Shown: positions 1-7,393 of the stretch, piece after piece
Layout of the letters: every line of letters starts with the position of its first letter
How positions within the stretch are numbered: the stretch's first letter is position 1
DNA from: DATLRC01 sp035534895
Lineage (GTDB): Bacteria > Patescibacteriota > Saccharimonadia > Saccharimonadales > UBA4665
Assembly: GCA_035534895.1 (NCBI GenBank)
Contig: DATLRC010000021.1
Coordinates: forward strand, 62,001 to 126,000
Length of the DNA stretch: 64,000 bases
Reading direction: 5' to 3'
Program-made: the position numbers and the translations under genes
Notes under the pieces: generated by a model
Seen by the model: only the letters and a program-made list of their open reading frames with translations
Told to the model about the DNA's origin: nothing
Database searches by the model: none

Positions 1-517
1 CTATTATAGAGCGAGCTATCTGACGTGCTTTTGGCTCTTCACCAAAACGGGTCAGAATATTGGCCACTTCGGCTTCGCTATAATTGTTTACTACCTTTTC
101 AGCTGTTAATGCCTGACTTTGGTCCATGCGCATATCCAGTGGCCCGGTAGCAGCAAATGCAAAACCTCTGTTAACCTCTTTAAGGTGCGGTGACGATACT
201 CCAAGGTCCACCAAAATAAGATCAAATTTTCGACGTTCTTCAACTAGCTGTTGACTAGCCGCTAAGAAATCTTGTTTAAGGATGTTTAGCTTACGTCCCT
301 TAAATAGCTTAGTTATAGCATCGATCGCAGATTGATCCCGATCGACTAGCATCCCTAAAGCGTCTGCCTTGGTTTTTGCCAAGATAGCTTGGGCATGTCC
401 GCCATAGCCAGCTGTTAAGTCTAGGTAACTCTCTCCTTCTTGGGGATCCAGTTGTTCCAAGACCTCTGCCAGTAATACCGGTACATGTTTTTGATTTTTA
501 TTTTGGTTTTGGTGCAT
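1..517 (-). CDS. rsmH: 16S rRNA (cytosine1402-N4)-methyltransferase RsmH, partial (C-terminus beyond window)
   Basis: SAM-dependent methyltransferase that modifies C1402 of 16S rRNA at the decoding site. The visible N-terminal ~172 residues carry HVPVLLAEVLEQL, the SAM-binding DLTAGYGGHA loop, the LVDRD acidic strand, and the family-typical DLGVSS and FAFAATGPLDMRMD stretches. The start is the ATG at 517, because a TAA lies in frame just upstream. No clear Shine-Dalgarno is visible, and the leader and first ten codons are A/C-rich (MHQNQNKNQK). It lies 350 bp downstream of mraZ on the same strand, as at the head of dcw clusters. The gene runs off the left edge, so the C-terminal part is not seen. 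Confidence 0.95.
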   Translation of the reverse strand, partial: MHQNQNKNQKHVPVLLAEVLEQLDPQEGESYLDLTAGYGGHAQAILAKTKADALGMLVDRDQSAIDAITKLFKGRKLNILKQDFLAASQQLVEERRKFDLILVDLGVSSPHLKEVNRGFAFAATGPLDMRMDQSQALTAEKVVNNYSEAEVANILTRFGEEPKARQIARSII

Positions 518-867
518 CTTTACTTACATTTTGTTTTTGTTTTTGCAAGGTCACCTAATCAGCAATCAACTTTTTGTTTTTTTGTGGTTTTTGTTTTTGT
601 GTGAATCGATAAACATGTATGTAAAGAAGGTTTAGTTAGATTTAAAAAATCTTAGAACTTCTTACTATTCATCGACTCAAGTTTGAGAGACTTATGTGTG
701 AGGTGAAGTTTTGGGAGGTGTTTTCTTTTGAGAAATGAACGAGAGTTTTTAAAGTGGTTACTCTAAAATCCACTTGTTGACTGCCGAATAGCTAACCTCG
801 AGGTTATTATTGAGATTTGCTATTGTTTTTTGATTGTTAAAGAACCTGGTTGCCGACTCTGACCGAT
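518..867. other. mraZ-rsmH intergenic region
   Basis: No convincing gene in these 350 bases. Read on the minus strand it would be the long 5' leader of rsmH or the mraZ-rsmH spacer. It holds a perfect 14-bp palindrome TAACCTCGAGGTTA at 793-806, a loose inverted repeat AAGTGG/CCACTT at 751-775, and at about 528-600 a low-complexity run that reads as CAAAAA-type repeats on the minus strand. The longest minus-strand peptide next to rsmH is only about 16 codons. No known RNA family was recognised. Confidence 0.5.
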
Positions 868-1230
868 TTAGCCAGGACGCATCAAACGCCAATATCGTCC
901 AACGCCGACTGCAACTACATCCCTGGTGATCCCGGCGTAGTCTAGCAAATGCTGTTCTACGGTGATCCTACCTTGTTTAGTGTCCGGCTGAGCTTCGGTC
1001 TTTCCCATTCTGAACTGCACGTTTAGGTCAGCTATGCGTTCGTCTAGGATATCGCCCTCCAGCCGAGGTTCTACCAGATTATCCCAAACATCTTTGGGAT
1101 ATAGATGTAGATATTGACCAAAACCGCGAGTGACAACTGCTCCGCTGGCAAACTTGTGACGAAGTTCCGGAGGTATGGTTAACCGCCTTTTGTCGTCCAG
1201 CTTACGTTCAAAGTAGTCTACCGTGGCCAT
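868..1230 (-). CDS. mraZ: Transcriptional regulator MraZ
   Basis: Conserved DNA-binding regulator of the dcw (division and cell wall) cluster. The 120 residues contain two SpoVT/AbrB-like swapped-hairpin halves: an N-terminal one (DDKRRLTIPPELR, then VVTRGFGQYLHLYPKDVW) and a C-terminal one (KQGRITVEQHLLDYAGI). It is shorter than the roughly 140-150 residues common elsewhere, mostly at the C-terminus. The ATG at 1230 has an AAGGG Shine-Dalgarno 5 nt upstream. Three TGGGN boxes, the known MraZ target type, lie over its promoter at 1300-1335, so autoregulation is expected. rsmH follows downstream on the same strand. Confidence 0.95.
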   Translation of the reverse strand: MATVDYFERKLDDKRRLTIPPELRHKFASGAVVTRGFGQYLHLYPKDVWDNLVEPRLEGDILDERIADLNVQFRMGKTEAQPDTKQGRITVEQHLLDYAGITRDVVAVGVGRYWRLMRPG

Positions 1231-1299
1231 TGGTTCCCTTTAAGCTACTAGTGGTTTTTTATTTTTACTGGAGGAAAGCTGTTTTGGCTTTCCAAAATT

Positions 1300-1341
1300 A
1301 CCCACTGCCTTGAATATACTACCCACTACCTCCCACTGCAA
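1300..1341 (-). promoter_or_regulatory. mraZ promoter with MraZ operator boxes
   Basis: On the minus strand a -35 TTGCAG (1341-1336) and a -10 TATATT (1318-1313) are separated by 17 bp, giving a start near 1306 and a leader of about 76 nt. Three TGGGN boxes overlie it: TGGGA 1335-1331 and TGGGT 1325-1321 in the spacer, 10 bp apart, and TGGGT 1304-1300 at the transcription start. MraZ is known to bind such direct TGGGN repeats at about 10-bp periodicity upstream of its own gene. Autorepression is inferred from box placement. Confidence 0.8.
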
Positions 1342-1350
1342 GTAAATTGA

Positions 1351-1381
1351 CAAAAGAAAAGTGGTGTTCTTGACACCACTT
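1351..1381 (-). terminator. Intrinsic terminator upstream of the mraZ promoter
   Basis: Perfect 9-bp inverted repeat AAGTGGTGT (1359-1367) / ACACCACTT (1373-1381) with a 5-nt loop. On the minus strand it is followed by TTCTTTTG. It lies between the unknown genes at 1583-2306 and the mraZ -35, so it would isolate mraZ from upstream read-through. The T-tract is interrupted by one C. Confidence 0.6.
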
Positions 1382-1388
1382 ATCCACA
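1380..1388 (+). promoter_or_regulatory. DnaA-box consensus match
   Basis: TTATCCACA, a perfect DnaA 9-mer, overlaps the last bases of the terminator stem and lies about 40 bp upstream of the mraZ -35. A single box could be chance or could link division-gene transcription to DnaA. No second box was seen nearby. Confidence 0.35.
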
Positions 1389-1452
1389 GTTTTAAAACTG
1401 TTGGCCTAAAAGCTCAACATATGGCGTAGAGTCAACTCCTGGCAACACTATT

Positions 1453-1546
1453 TTGCAATATCTAACACCCTAGCTCAAGGATAGCTTAATGGCACTTGGC
1501 TGACGAATAATCAGATTAAATAGATTTATGAAAATTGATATTGCAA
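1453..1546. other. Possible structured element closed by a 10-bp inverted repeat
   Basis: TTGCAATATC (1453-1462) and GATATTGCAA (1537-1546) are perfect inverted repeats 74 nt apart. The enclosed segment has a small hairpin CTGA..TCAG (1500-1514). The stretch 1389-1582 otherwise holds no open reading frame. It could be a 3' UTR structure of the 1583-2002 gene or a small RNA. No family was recognised. Confidence 0.3.
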
Positions 1547-1582
1547 ACTGTAACTATTTTTTTCAAGCAATAACAACTTGGG

Positions 1583-2002
1583 CTAATCTTTCTTCACCTG
1601 GTCGTTAGCAAGTGCAACAAATTCGTCGGGTTGCATGATCCTGTCGCCACCTACCTGGCCTGCGATTTCTTCACTTGCCGTAAATACATCTTTGGCGTGC
1701 ATTTGCTCAGCTACTTCTGTCGGGTTAGCTTCACTAGAACTTATTCTGTGGATTGTCACATCACTTGGCGATATGCCTTCTTTTCTTAAGCCCTCGACGA
1801 TGCTGCTTCTATGGTAAGGATTACCCAGGGGATGGTCAAGCTTTTTAGCTTCCTGGCCTTGATGAATACGCCCTGCTACAACGCTCTCTAGACTACCAGC
1901 CAGCTCTTCAGCTTTCCATACACCAAGAGCGGCTAACGCAACAGCGCCGGCTGCAAGGGCTCGACGAAGATTGTATTTGGGATTCTCAATGCTTGTTTTC
2001 AT
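1583..2002 (-). CDS. Small membrane-anchored or secreted protein, unknown function
   Basis: Function not recognised. From the ATG at 2002 the protein is 139 residues: a short basic N-terminus (MKTSIENPKYNLRRA), one hydrophobic segment (ALAAGAVALAALGVW, about residues 15-30) that could be a signal peptide or anchor, then a soluble polar domain ending DEFVALANDQVKKD. An upstream in-frame start at 2080 would extend it by 26 residues but overlaps the preceding gene. The 2002 start has TAAGG about 8 nt before it and matches the usual shape of an exported protein. It follows another small membrane protein (2040-2306) on the same strand and is followed by the terminator at 1351-1381. Confidence 0.6.
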   Translation of the reverse strand: MKTSIENPKYNLRRALAAGAVALAALGVWKAEELAGSLESVVAGRIHQGQEAKKLDHPLGNPYHRSSIVEGLRKEGISPSDVTIHRISSSEANPTEVAEQMHAKDVFTASEEIAGQVGGDRIMQPDEFVALANDQVKKD

Positions 2003-2039
2003 AATATATACCTTATCACTTTTAATATTTTTGTCAATA

Positions 2040-2306
2040 CTATGCACCTGAAGTTGTTGGTAATCGTAAACCATCATCAAATTTTACCGGTATACGAGCT
2101 GTTTCATTTTCGCGTTCAGTAATATCTGATACATGTTGAAAGACATTTGTTGGTTGCTGTAGGACAATCTCTCTAGCTTGTACTGGCCCGTGCTTACTAG
2201 CAGCCACCATACTAAACAAAGTTGCTCCAGCTAGGACAAAAGCACCTACCTGGTCAGCTATTGATTGACCTAGTGACTCTTTTGATTGTGGTTTTTCGTT
2301 TTTCAT
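2040..2306 (-). CDS. Small single-pass membrane protein, unknown function
   Basis: No family recognised. The 88-residue product has a polar N-terminus (MKNEKPQSKESLGQ), one hydrophobic stretch (VGAFVLAGATLFSMVAA, about residues 20-36) and a polar C-terminal tail. A longer reading from 2348 is possible, but it would run through a well-formed promoter (-35 at 2343-2348, -10 at 2320-2325). The start is therefore placed at the ATG at 2306, giving a leader of only about 7 nt. It is probably co-transcribed with the 1583-2002 gene, another small protein of the same plan. Confidence 0.6.
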   Translation of the reverse strand: MKNEKPQSKESLGQSIADQVGAFVLAGATLFSMVAASKHGPVQAREIVLQQPTNVFQHVSDITERENETARIPVKFDDGLRLPTTSGA

Positions 2307-2319
2307 GTTGACATAAACT

Positions 2320-2348
2320 ATAGTAGCAAAATGTTTATGCTTTGTCAA
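2320..2348 (-). promoter_or_regulatory. Promoter of the 2040-2306 gene
   Basis: Minus-strand TTGACA (2348-2343), a 17-bp spacer and TACTAT (2325-2320). The predicted start near 2313 gives a leader of about 7 nt before the ATG at 2306. This decides the start codon of the gene. Confidence 0.75.
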
Positions 2349-2360
2349 TATTAGGATATA

Positions 2361-3368
2361 TTAGATTAGTTCTAGTAGGGCTTTGGCAACCGCCTGCCCA
2401 TCATGTCTTATAAGAGAGCGCTTTATAAAACTATCATTCTCATTTCGTGTTTCGTGGCTATGAGACAGGAAATTACCTCCAATCATCTTATAAGAAGCCG
2501 CTTTGGTTTCTTTGGAATCAATGCCAACCGGAAATTCTTGGTCAAGAGCATATTTGTCTAGCAGTTCTTTTGATGGTAGGTCAGTATTATATAGAACATA
2601 ATCGAGAGTTCCTTTGCTTATAAAACGCTCAATCTCCTTAGCATAATCACCTACCTTGAACCCCACCGTATGATTGGGTTTATTGACCAAATTGCAGACG
2701 AATACTTTTGTGGCCTTTGACTGACGTAAAGTAGCTGCAACGCCTTCAACCAAAAGGCTTGGGGCAAGCGATGCATACAGATTACCTGGAGCAATGACGA
2801 TTAAATCACTCGTCTTAATTGCCAGCGCCGCCTTAGGAGTTATGTTGGCCAGCTTCTCAAAGTAAATTTGTGGCCTGGCCTTAGTGGGTAGCTTTGTGTT
2901 CACTATGTTGTATTGACCAATTACTTCCTGATCACCATGCCTAAGAACCAAACGGCAATTGTCTAGGGTAATCGGCAAAACCTGTCCTTTTATACGCAAT
3001 ACTTCACTGGCCAGACGAACAGCATCTTCGAAGTTATCAACCATTTTTTCAACAGCACTTAAGAAGATATTGCCAAACGAATGGCCCTTAAATGTCCCTC
3101 GCGGAAAACGAAAATTGAATAATTCACGTAGCTCTTCTGGTGCCTCACTAAGAGCAACCAGGCACTGCCTAATATCTCCCGGTGGCAGTACACCGAGCTC
3201 ATCCCTTAAAACACCTGTCGAGCCACCATCATCAGCCATATTCACTAGAGCAGTCAAGCTAGAGGTATAGTTTTTAAGCTCTTTGAGCAGCGCAAAACTA
3301 CCAGTACCTCCGCCAATAACGACAATCCTGGGCTCAAATTTGGGCATTGGCCTTATTTTAACAGCCAC
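2361..3368 (-). CDS. yvcK: YvcK/CofD-like gluconeogenesis factor
   Basis: Member of the YvcK (UPF0052) family, cytoplasmic UDP-sugar-binding proteins known in Firmicutes and Actinobacteria to affect carbon metabolism, morphology and peptidoglycan synthesis. A Rossmann-type IVVIGGGTGSFALL begins near residue 15, followed by NMADDGGSTGVLRDELGVLPPGDIRQCL, split here by other residues, and a conserved FKGHSFGN. The 335-residue length is normal. The listed start is a GTG at 3368. An ATG at 3347 (MPKFEPRI) preceded by AAGG is an equal alternative. Unlike in many Gram-positives it is not next to whiA or rapZ. glyQS lies 63 nt upstream on the same strand. Confidence 0.93.
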   Translation of the reverse strand: MAVKIRPMPKFEPRIVVIGGGTGSFALLKELKNYTSSLTALVNMADDGGSTGVLRDELGVLPPGDIRQCLVALSEAPEELRELFNFRFPRGTFKGHSFGNIFLSAVEKMVDNFEDAVRLASEVLRIKGQVLPITLDNCRLVLRHGDQEVIGQYNIVNTKLPTKARPQIYFEKLANITPKAALAIKTSDLIVIAPGNLYASLAPSLLVEGVAATLRQSKATKVFVCNLVNKPNHTVGFKVGDYAKEIERFISKGTLDYVLYNTDLPSKELLDKYALDQEFPVGIDSKETKAASYKMIGGNFLSHSHETRNENDSFIKRSLIRHDGQAVAKALLELI

Positions 3369-3431
3369 AACTAAATGACTCTACAGCCATTTCTTTATTT
3401 GGCCAAAATCAAGTAAGGCTTTAATGATTTC

Positions 3432-4772
3432 TCATATACGAATAGAAGCCACCAGGTCTTGATATTTAACTCGTTGTTGCTCAGTAGTGTCCCTGTTGCG
3501 TATCGTAACCGTCTCGTCTTTTAACGTATCAAAGTCAATTGTCACACAATAGGGTGTGCCAATTTCATCTTGTCGACGGTATCGCTTACCAATATTGCCA
3601 TTATCGTCCCACATCACAGCCCCAAATTCTTTTTTTAGACTACCGTAGATCTCCCTAGCCTTGTTGACTAATTCTGGCTTGTTTTTAAGCAAGGGGCTAA
3701 CTGCCACCTTATAGGGAGCCAGCTTTGGCTGAATCTTTAATACTAAACGCTTCTCGCCATTTATTTCTTCTTCATGATAGGCATTAACCAATACGGCCAA
3801 AAGCAACCGGCCAACACCAACTGAGCTTTCAATAACATGGGGCGTAAAACGCTCCCTGTTCTGGTCATCAAAGTATTGTAAGTCCTTACCGCTGACTCGT
3901 TGATGATTAGACAGATCATAATCAGTCCGATTATGTGTTCCCCAGAGCTCTTTAAACCCTTGGCTAAAATTAAAGTATATGTCATGAGCAGTGCTAGCGT
4001 AGTGAGCTCGCTCATTCTGATCATGCTCATGCCACTGCAGATTTTCAGCAGCAATTCCTAGGCGTTCAGTTAAAAATTGCCAGGCAAAATTACGCCAAGT
4101 CTCGTAGGCACCGTTCTGGTCCTCTGGCTTAACGAAATATTGCATTTCCATTTGTTCCAACTCACGAACCCGAAAGATAAAATCGCGAGGAGAAATCTCA
4201 TTACGAAATGCCTTGCCGATCTGAGCTATGCCAAAAGGCAGCTTAGCACGCATAGTCTCACGAACATTTTCAAAGTTAGTAAACATCGATCCAGCAGTCT
4301 CTGGTCTCAGATAAGCTACAGCTGATGGGTCTTGTAACGGACCAATCCAGGTCTGCATCATCATATTGAAAAAACGCGGTTCGCTTAAGGGATTGCCGTC
4401 AGGCGATTGCTTGTCTTTGAGTGCAGCCTTTAATTGATCAAGGTCGGTCGAGTCAGTGCCGGCCAATTGATCAGCCCGATAACGCTTACGTGTTACCGTG
4501 TCTTCAACCATTGGATCGTTAAAGCCTGCCACATGGCCACTAGCTTCCCAAAGTTTTGGATGTTGGATGATACTGCTGTCCAGACCAAAGATATTGTCAT
4601 GTTCGCCAACCATTGCCCGCCACCATTCTTGCTTCAGGTTGTTGACTAGCTCTACGCCTAACGGACCGTAATCGTAAAAACCGGCCAAGCCACCATAAAT
4701 TTCACTGGCTTGAAAAACAAAACCCCGTCGTTTAGCCAAGGAAACAATTTCATCAAGCGAGACGTTAGTCAT
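3432..4772 (-). CDS. glyQS: Glycyl-tRNA synthetase, dimeric class II type
   Basis: Charges tRNA-Gly. The 446 residues match the single-chain alpha2 enzyme rather than the alpha2beta2 GlyQ/GlyS pair. It opens with SLAKRRGFVFQASEIYGG and FYDYGPLG, has the motif 2 region AFRNEISPRDFIFRVREL, the motif 3 region SSVGVGRLLLAVL, and a C-terminal anticodon-binding domain (LAPYKVAVSPL onward). A -10 TATAAT (4789-4784) sits 11 nt before the ATG, inside the 3' end of recO. recO lies directly upstream with 12 nt between genes, so an operon with internal initiation is likely. Confidence 0.97.
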   Translation of the reverse strand: MTNVSLDEIVSLAKRRGFVFQASEIYGGLAGFYDYGPLGVELVNNLKQEWWRAMVGEHDNIFGLDSSIIQHPKLWEASGHVAGFNDPMVEDTVTRKRYRADQLAGTDSTDLDQLKAALKDKQSPDGNPLSEPRFFNMMMQTWIGPLQDPSAVAYLRPETAGSMFTNFENVRETMRAKLPFGIAQIGKAFRNEISPRDFIFRVRELEQMEMQYFVKPEDQNGAYETWRNFAWQFLTERLGIAAENLQWHEHDQNERAHYASTAHDIYFNFSQGFKELWGTHNRTDYDLSNHQRVSGKDLQYFDDQNRERFTPHVIESSVGVGRLLLAVLVNAYHEEEINGEKRLVLKIQPKLAPYKVAVSPLLKNKPELVNKAREIYGSLKKEFGAVMWDDNGNIGKRYRRQDEIGTPYCVTIDFDTLKDETVTIRNRDTTEQQRVKYQDLVASIRI

Positions 4773-4784
4773 ATCTAAAACAAA

Positions 4785-5477
4785 TTATACTCGAACGTAG
4801 GAGTTAAGCATAGTTCCCATAAGAGGATCACAAATTGCCAACATTTGTTCAAGATCACTAATCTGACTTAATAATTTTGGTTTAGTACTGCCGAAAAGTA
4901 TACGTAAAAATTTAATTGAGTTGGCCCCAAAGCTGCCTCCCGCTTGAGCATCAAACATCATAGACGAAACAATAAAGTCATATTTTTGTTGAATATTCAA
5001 CGCTTGACCCTTGGTATCAGTTTTCAAATTTGGTCGTTGACCAGATAACTTTAATAATTGCGCCTCGAACCAGACTTTGATTAAAAGCAAATTAATTTTC
5101 TGGTCGTCTAGTGCTTCAAAGGTTTGCCAAAGGAGATCAAAGTACTCAGATTCCGGATTATCCTCAGTTGTTTTATGCAATAACTTAATTAACTCGTAAC
5201 CCAGTTGTACGCGATCAATGTCTTGGATGATATGGCCGTAGTGTTTTTCTAGTCGCGTCGACACCAAACGACCAATAGCCCCTCTCCCCTGAATAAATGT
5301 TATCTGACTAACACTAAATAGCTCAATGCCACCAGCCAATTTAGACTTGATTTTACGAACACCCTTGGCCAACAAACTGATTTTACCGTAATCCGGTGTT
5401 AGAAGCGTTATGATTCGGTCTGCTTCGCCGTAATCAGTGCGACTTAAGATGATTGCTTGGGTCAGAAGCTGTTTCAC
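4785..5477 (-). CDS. recO: DNA repair protein RecO
   Basis: RecO mediates RecF-pathway repair by loading RecA on SSB-coated single strands. The N-terminal OB fold is visible in TQAIILSRTDYGEADRIITLLTPDYGKISLLAKGVRK, here in pieces, with the typical 'R..D.GE.DRI..L.' signature. It is followed by a helical region. The usual zinc-binding cysteines of many RecO proteins are absent; the C-terminus has FDAQAGGSFGANS where CxxCG would be expected. Length is 230. The start codon overlaps the stop of the upstream receiver gene by 4 nt (ATGA), indicating translational coupling. Confidence 0.88.
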   Translation of the reverse strand: MKQLLTQAIILSRTDYGEADRIITLLTPDYGKISLLAKGVRKIKSKLAGGIELFSVSQITFIQGRGAIGRLVSTRLEKHYGHIIQDIDRVQLGYELIKLLHKTTEDNPESEYFDLLWQTFEALDDQKINLLLIKVWFEAQLLKLSGQRPNLKTDTKGQALNIQQKYDFIVSSMMFDAQAGGSFGANSIKFLRILFGSTKPKLLSQISDLEQMLAICDPLMGTMLNSYVRV

Positions 5478-5860
5478 GCCGGAATTGTGGCTAACTGTTC
5501 AACGCTTCGAGCAAGTGTCTTGAGCGAAGTATGAGGCTTATAGTGATAAGCAGCCACTCCCAGTTGATTGGTCAGAAGCTGCCAACAACCAGCGAACTCG
5601 TCTGGCGGAACATTAGTCATTATAATTGTTGGTATTGTCTGCCATTCGGCATAAGAACGAAATTCATATAAAAATTCCAGGCCGCTATGACCGACTAATT
5701 GGAGTTCTAGGATCACAATATCAGGTAAAAATTCATCTACACAAAAAATTGCCGATTGGGCACCAGCACAAATCTGAACCTTGTGACCTGCCATTTCCAG
5801 TGACTGCCTATAAAGACCAGCTAGTATGTGATCAGGTTCTATAATTAAAATCTGGGACAT
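5474..5860 (-). CDS. Receiver-only protein with Glu at the phospho-acceptor site (pseudo-receiver)
   Basis: A 128-residue CheY-like fold without an output domain. The acidic pair is present as ILIIEPDH (E8, D10), the conserved Thr as IIMTN (T82) and the Lys as YHYKP (K108). The position of the phosphorylated Asp in DIVILELQL is E52 instead. Loss of the Asp means classical phosphorylation is not expected; Glu may mimic the active state. It is sandwiched between the kinase-like gene 5864-6586 (3-nt gap upstream) and recO (4-nt overlap downstream), so the three are probably co-translated. Fold assignment is firm; function is unknown. Confidence 0.82.
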   Translation of the reverse strand: MSQILIIEPDHILAGLYRQSLEMAGHKVQICAGAQSAIFCVDEFLPDIVILELQLVGHSGLEFLYEFRSYAEWQTIPTIIMTNVPPDEFAGCWQLLTNQLGVAAYHYKPHTSLKTLARSVEQLATIPA

Positions 5861-5863
5861 TTT

Positions 5864-6586
5864 CTAAACCAATTGTAGCTGGTTATTTGGTTGCAGTACG
5901 GCTCCAAGTCCGTGCAAACTGTGGTGTCTTGAAACCTTAAGATTAAGCTGCATGGCACGTAAGATTGCATCGGCTACAAATACACCAGCCCCAGCACTAT
6001 GAGATAGATCAGTTAATGGCTGTCTGGTACTCCCTAGCAGCCGATGACCCTGACTAAGTGCCTGAGTAGTCAGTGCCTTGGTTTCAGAATACAAGCCTGC
6101 AACTATTCCATACCTACACCGATGTGTAGCTAATTGCAGCTTCAGTTGCGGATTCTCAGCAGCTGGCAAGGCTTCTATAAGGGCAATGCCCAGGCTTACA
6201 AGAGCAGCTTGCAAGCCCTGTCTGTTAGCCATAACCGGCCCAAATTTACCCGCCACATTAAGTTCTAACGTAATACCATAACTTTTAGCATGCCTCATTA
6301 GCTCTTGAGCGGCATCATATAAAACAGACGATACTGAGACTGGCTCGACTGTAAGCAAAAGTGGACTTTCAATAGCCAAACGCACTCCCAGAACATAATT
6401 ATCCAATAATCTGAGAGCTGTTTCTGCAGAAGTTTGAATTGCCGAGTATGGTGGTTCGCTAATTATTGCCGCCAGTTCCGCTTGCCGAGCAATTTGTAGC
6501 AGAGGTAGTTTTAGCTGTTCAGCAATCGCTAGCAACAAGCGTTCCGACAATATAGGTGCTTTAGCAATATCTAGCGACTGGTCCAA
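5864..6586 (-). CDS. Histidine-kinase-like protein lacking the phospho-His (pseudokinase)
   Basis: The 240 residues have the outline of a HisKA plus HATPase_c core. The H-box equivalent reads AEQLKLPLLQIARQAEL, where the usual His (as in SHELRTPL) is E23. A G2-like glycine loop is at 196-210 (HSAGAGVFVADAILR). The N-box region (124-140, GLQAALVSLGIALIEAL) lacks the Mg-binding Asn, and no DxGxG is seen. It has no membrane segment and no sensor domain. The start appears to be TTG at 6586 with GAGAGG about 9 nt upstream. It lies 3 nt before the pseudo-receiver gene. The homology is remote and read by eye, so the kinase-like origin is an inference. Confidence 0.6.
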   Translation of the reverse strand: MDQSLDIAKAPILSERLLLAIAEQLKLPLLQIARQAELAAIISEPPYSAIQTSAETALRLLDNYVLGVRLAIESPLLLTVEPVSVSSVLYDAAQELMRHAKSYGITLELNVAGKFGPVMANRQGLQAALVSLGIALIEALPAAENPQLKLQLATHRCRYGIVAGLYSETKALTTQALSQGHRLLGSTRQPLTDLSHSAGAGVFVADAILRAMQLNLKVSRHHSLHGLGAVLQPNNQLQLV

Positions 6587-6647
6587 TGGCTTAACCCTCT
6601 CCTTCTCAAGTACTAAAGTCAGTATACACCCTGAGAGCCGCTAAACT

Positions 6648-7319
6648 CTAGGGAGAAAAGGAAAAGTTGGGCAAGATATTGTTGGAAAAATCACTCAGAT
6701 ACTGATTCCCTTCGGTCCAAATCTCGAGAGTCTTATCGCGTAGAGGCAAGACTACCATAGTTCCAGTCTTTTGAGCAGCAATCTGACCGCTAACCTCCAT
6801 GCCAATAACATTTGGTAATTTTGGTAAAGCATAGGCACTGACACTTAAAGTTTGGCCAGCGACCTGTGATGAAAATTGAGCGGCAGTTTGGTCGTAACTC
6901 TGATCAATAACCTGTATACGCAGTGCAAAATCTACACTCTGATCGCTAATACCCGGGACAACTCCAGGGTAGAAGTAACCATCAATGGGGTTACCGTCGT
7001 TATTAGTCGTATCAACATAGCCACTCCAAGTTTTAGGATAAAGGATGCTAATACTGCCGAATGAAGAGGGACCTTTGTAGGGCTGTAATGGCTGTTTTTG
7101 CTGTTCGGCAAATATCAAGTCTTTTGCACTGCTTTCTTGTTGTTTGGCAATAACGACTGCGGCATTAATTTTCTGGTCAACATTGTTTTTGTAATCTTGC
7201 CTGCCCTGGTATGCCCAGATACAAAAAACAAGTGAACCTATTAAGGCAATGGATAATATAACTATTGATATTACGCTGGAGACTGACCCCTTTTCATCTT
7301 TCCATATCATACCGCTCAT
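6648..7319 (-). CDS. Single-pass membrane protein with extracytoplasmic domain, unknown function
   Basis: From the ATG at 7319 the product has a short cytoplasmic start, one transmembrane helix (VISIVILSIALIGSLVFCIW), a charged region with coiled-coil character (about residues 40-75), and a C-terminal extracytoplasmic domain starting near SFGSISILYPKTW. That domain loosely resembles PsbP-like lipoprotein domains (YPKTWSGY...), but this is tentative. A TTG at 7346 would add nine residues. It stands between the kinase-like gene downstream and a methyltransferase gene upstream, all on the minus strand. Confidence 0.65.
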   Translation of the reverse strand: MSGMIWKDEKGSVSSVISIVILSIALIGSLVFCIWAYQGRQDYKNNVDQKINAAVVIAKQQESSAKDLIFAEQQKQPLQPYKGPSSFGSISILYPKTWSGYVDTTNNDGNPIDGYFYPGVVPGISDQSVDFALRIQVIDQSYDQTAAQFSSQVAGQTLSVSAYALPKLPNVIGMEVSGQIAAQKTGTMVVLPLRDKTLEIWTEGNQYLSDFSNNILPNFSFSP

Positions 7320-7393
7320 GTTAACCGAGATTTGGGCCAATGACAAGCCTTTTGACAGCTGACAAAGACAGCCCCTACCAAAAGAACGGCTAT

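Noticed and set aside
1635..1817. Plus-strand open frame of 60 codons
   Set aside because: Lies antisense inside the 1583-2002 gene, with no promoter or Shine-Dalgarno; typical shadow frame.
3761..4054. Overlapping minus-strand frame inside glyQS
   Set aside because: Frame-shifted shadow of a well-conserved synthetase.
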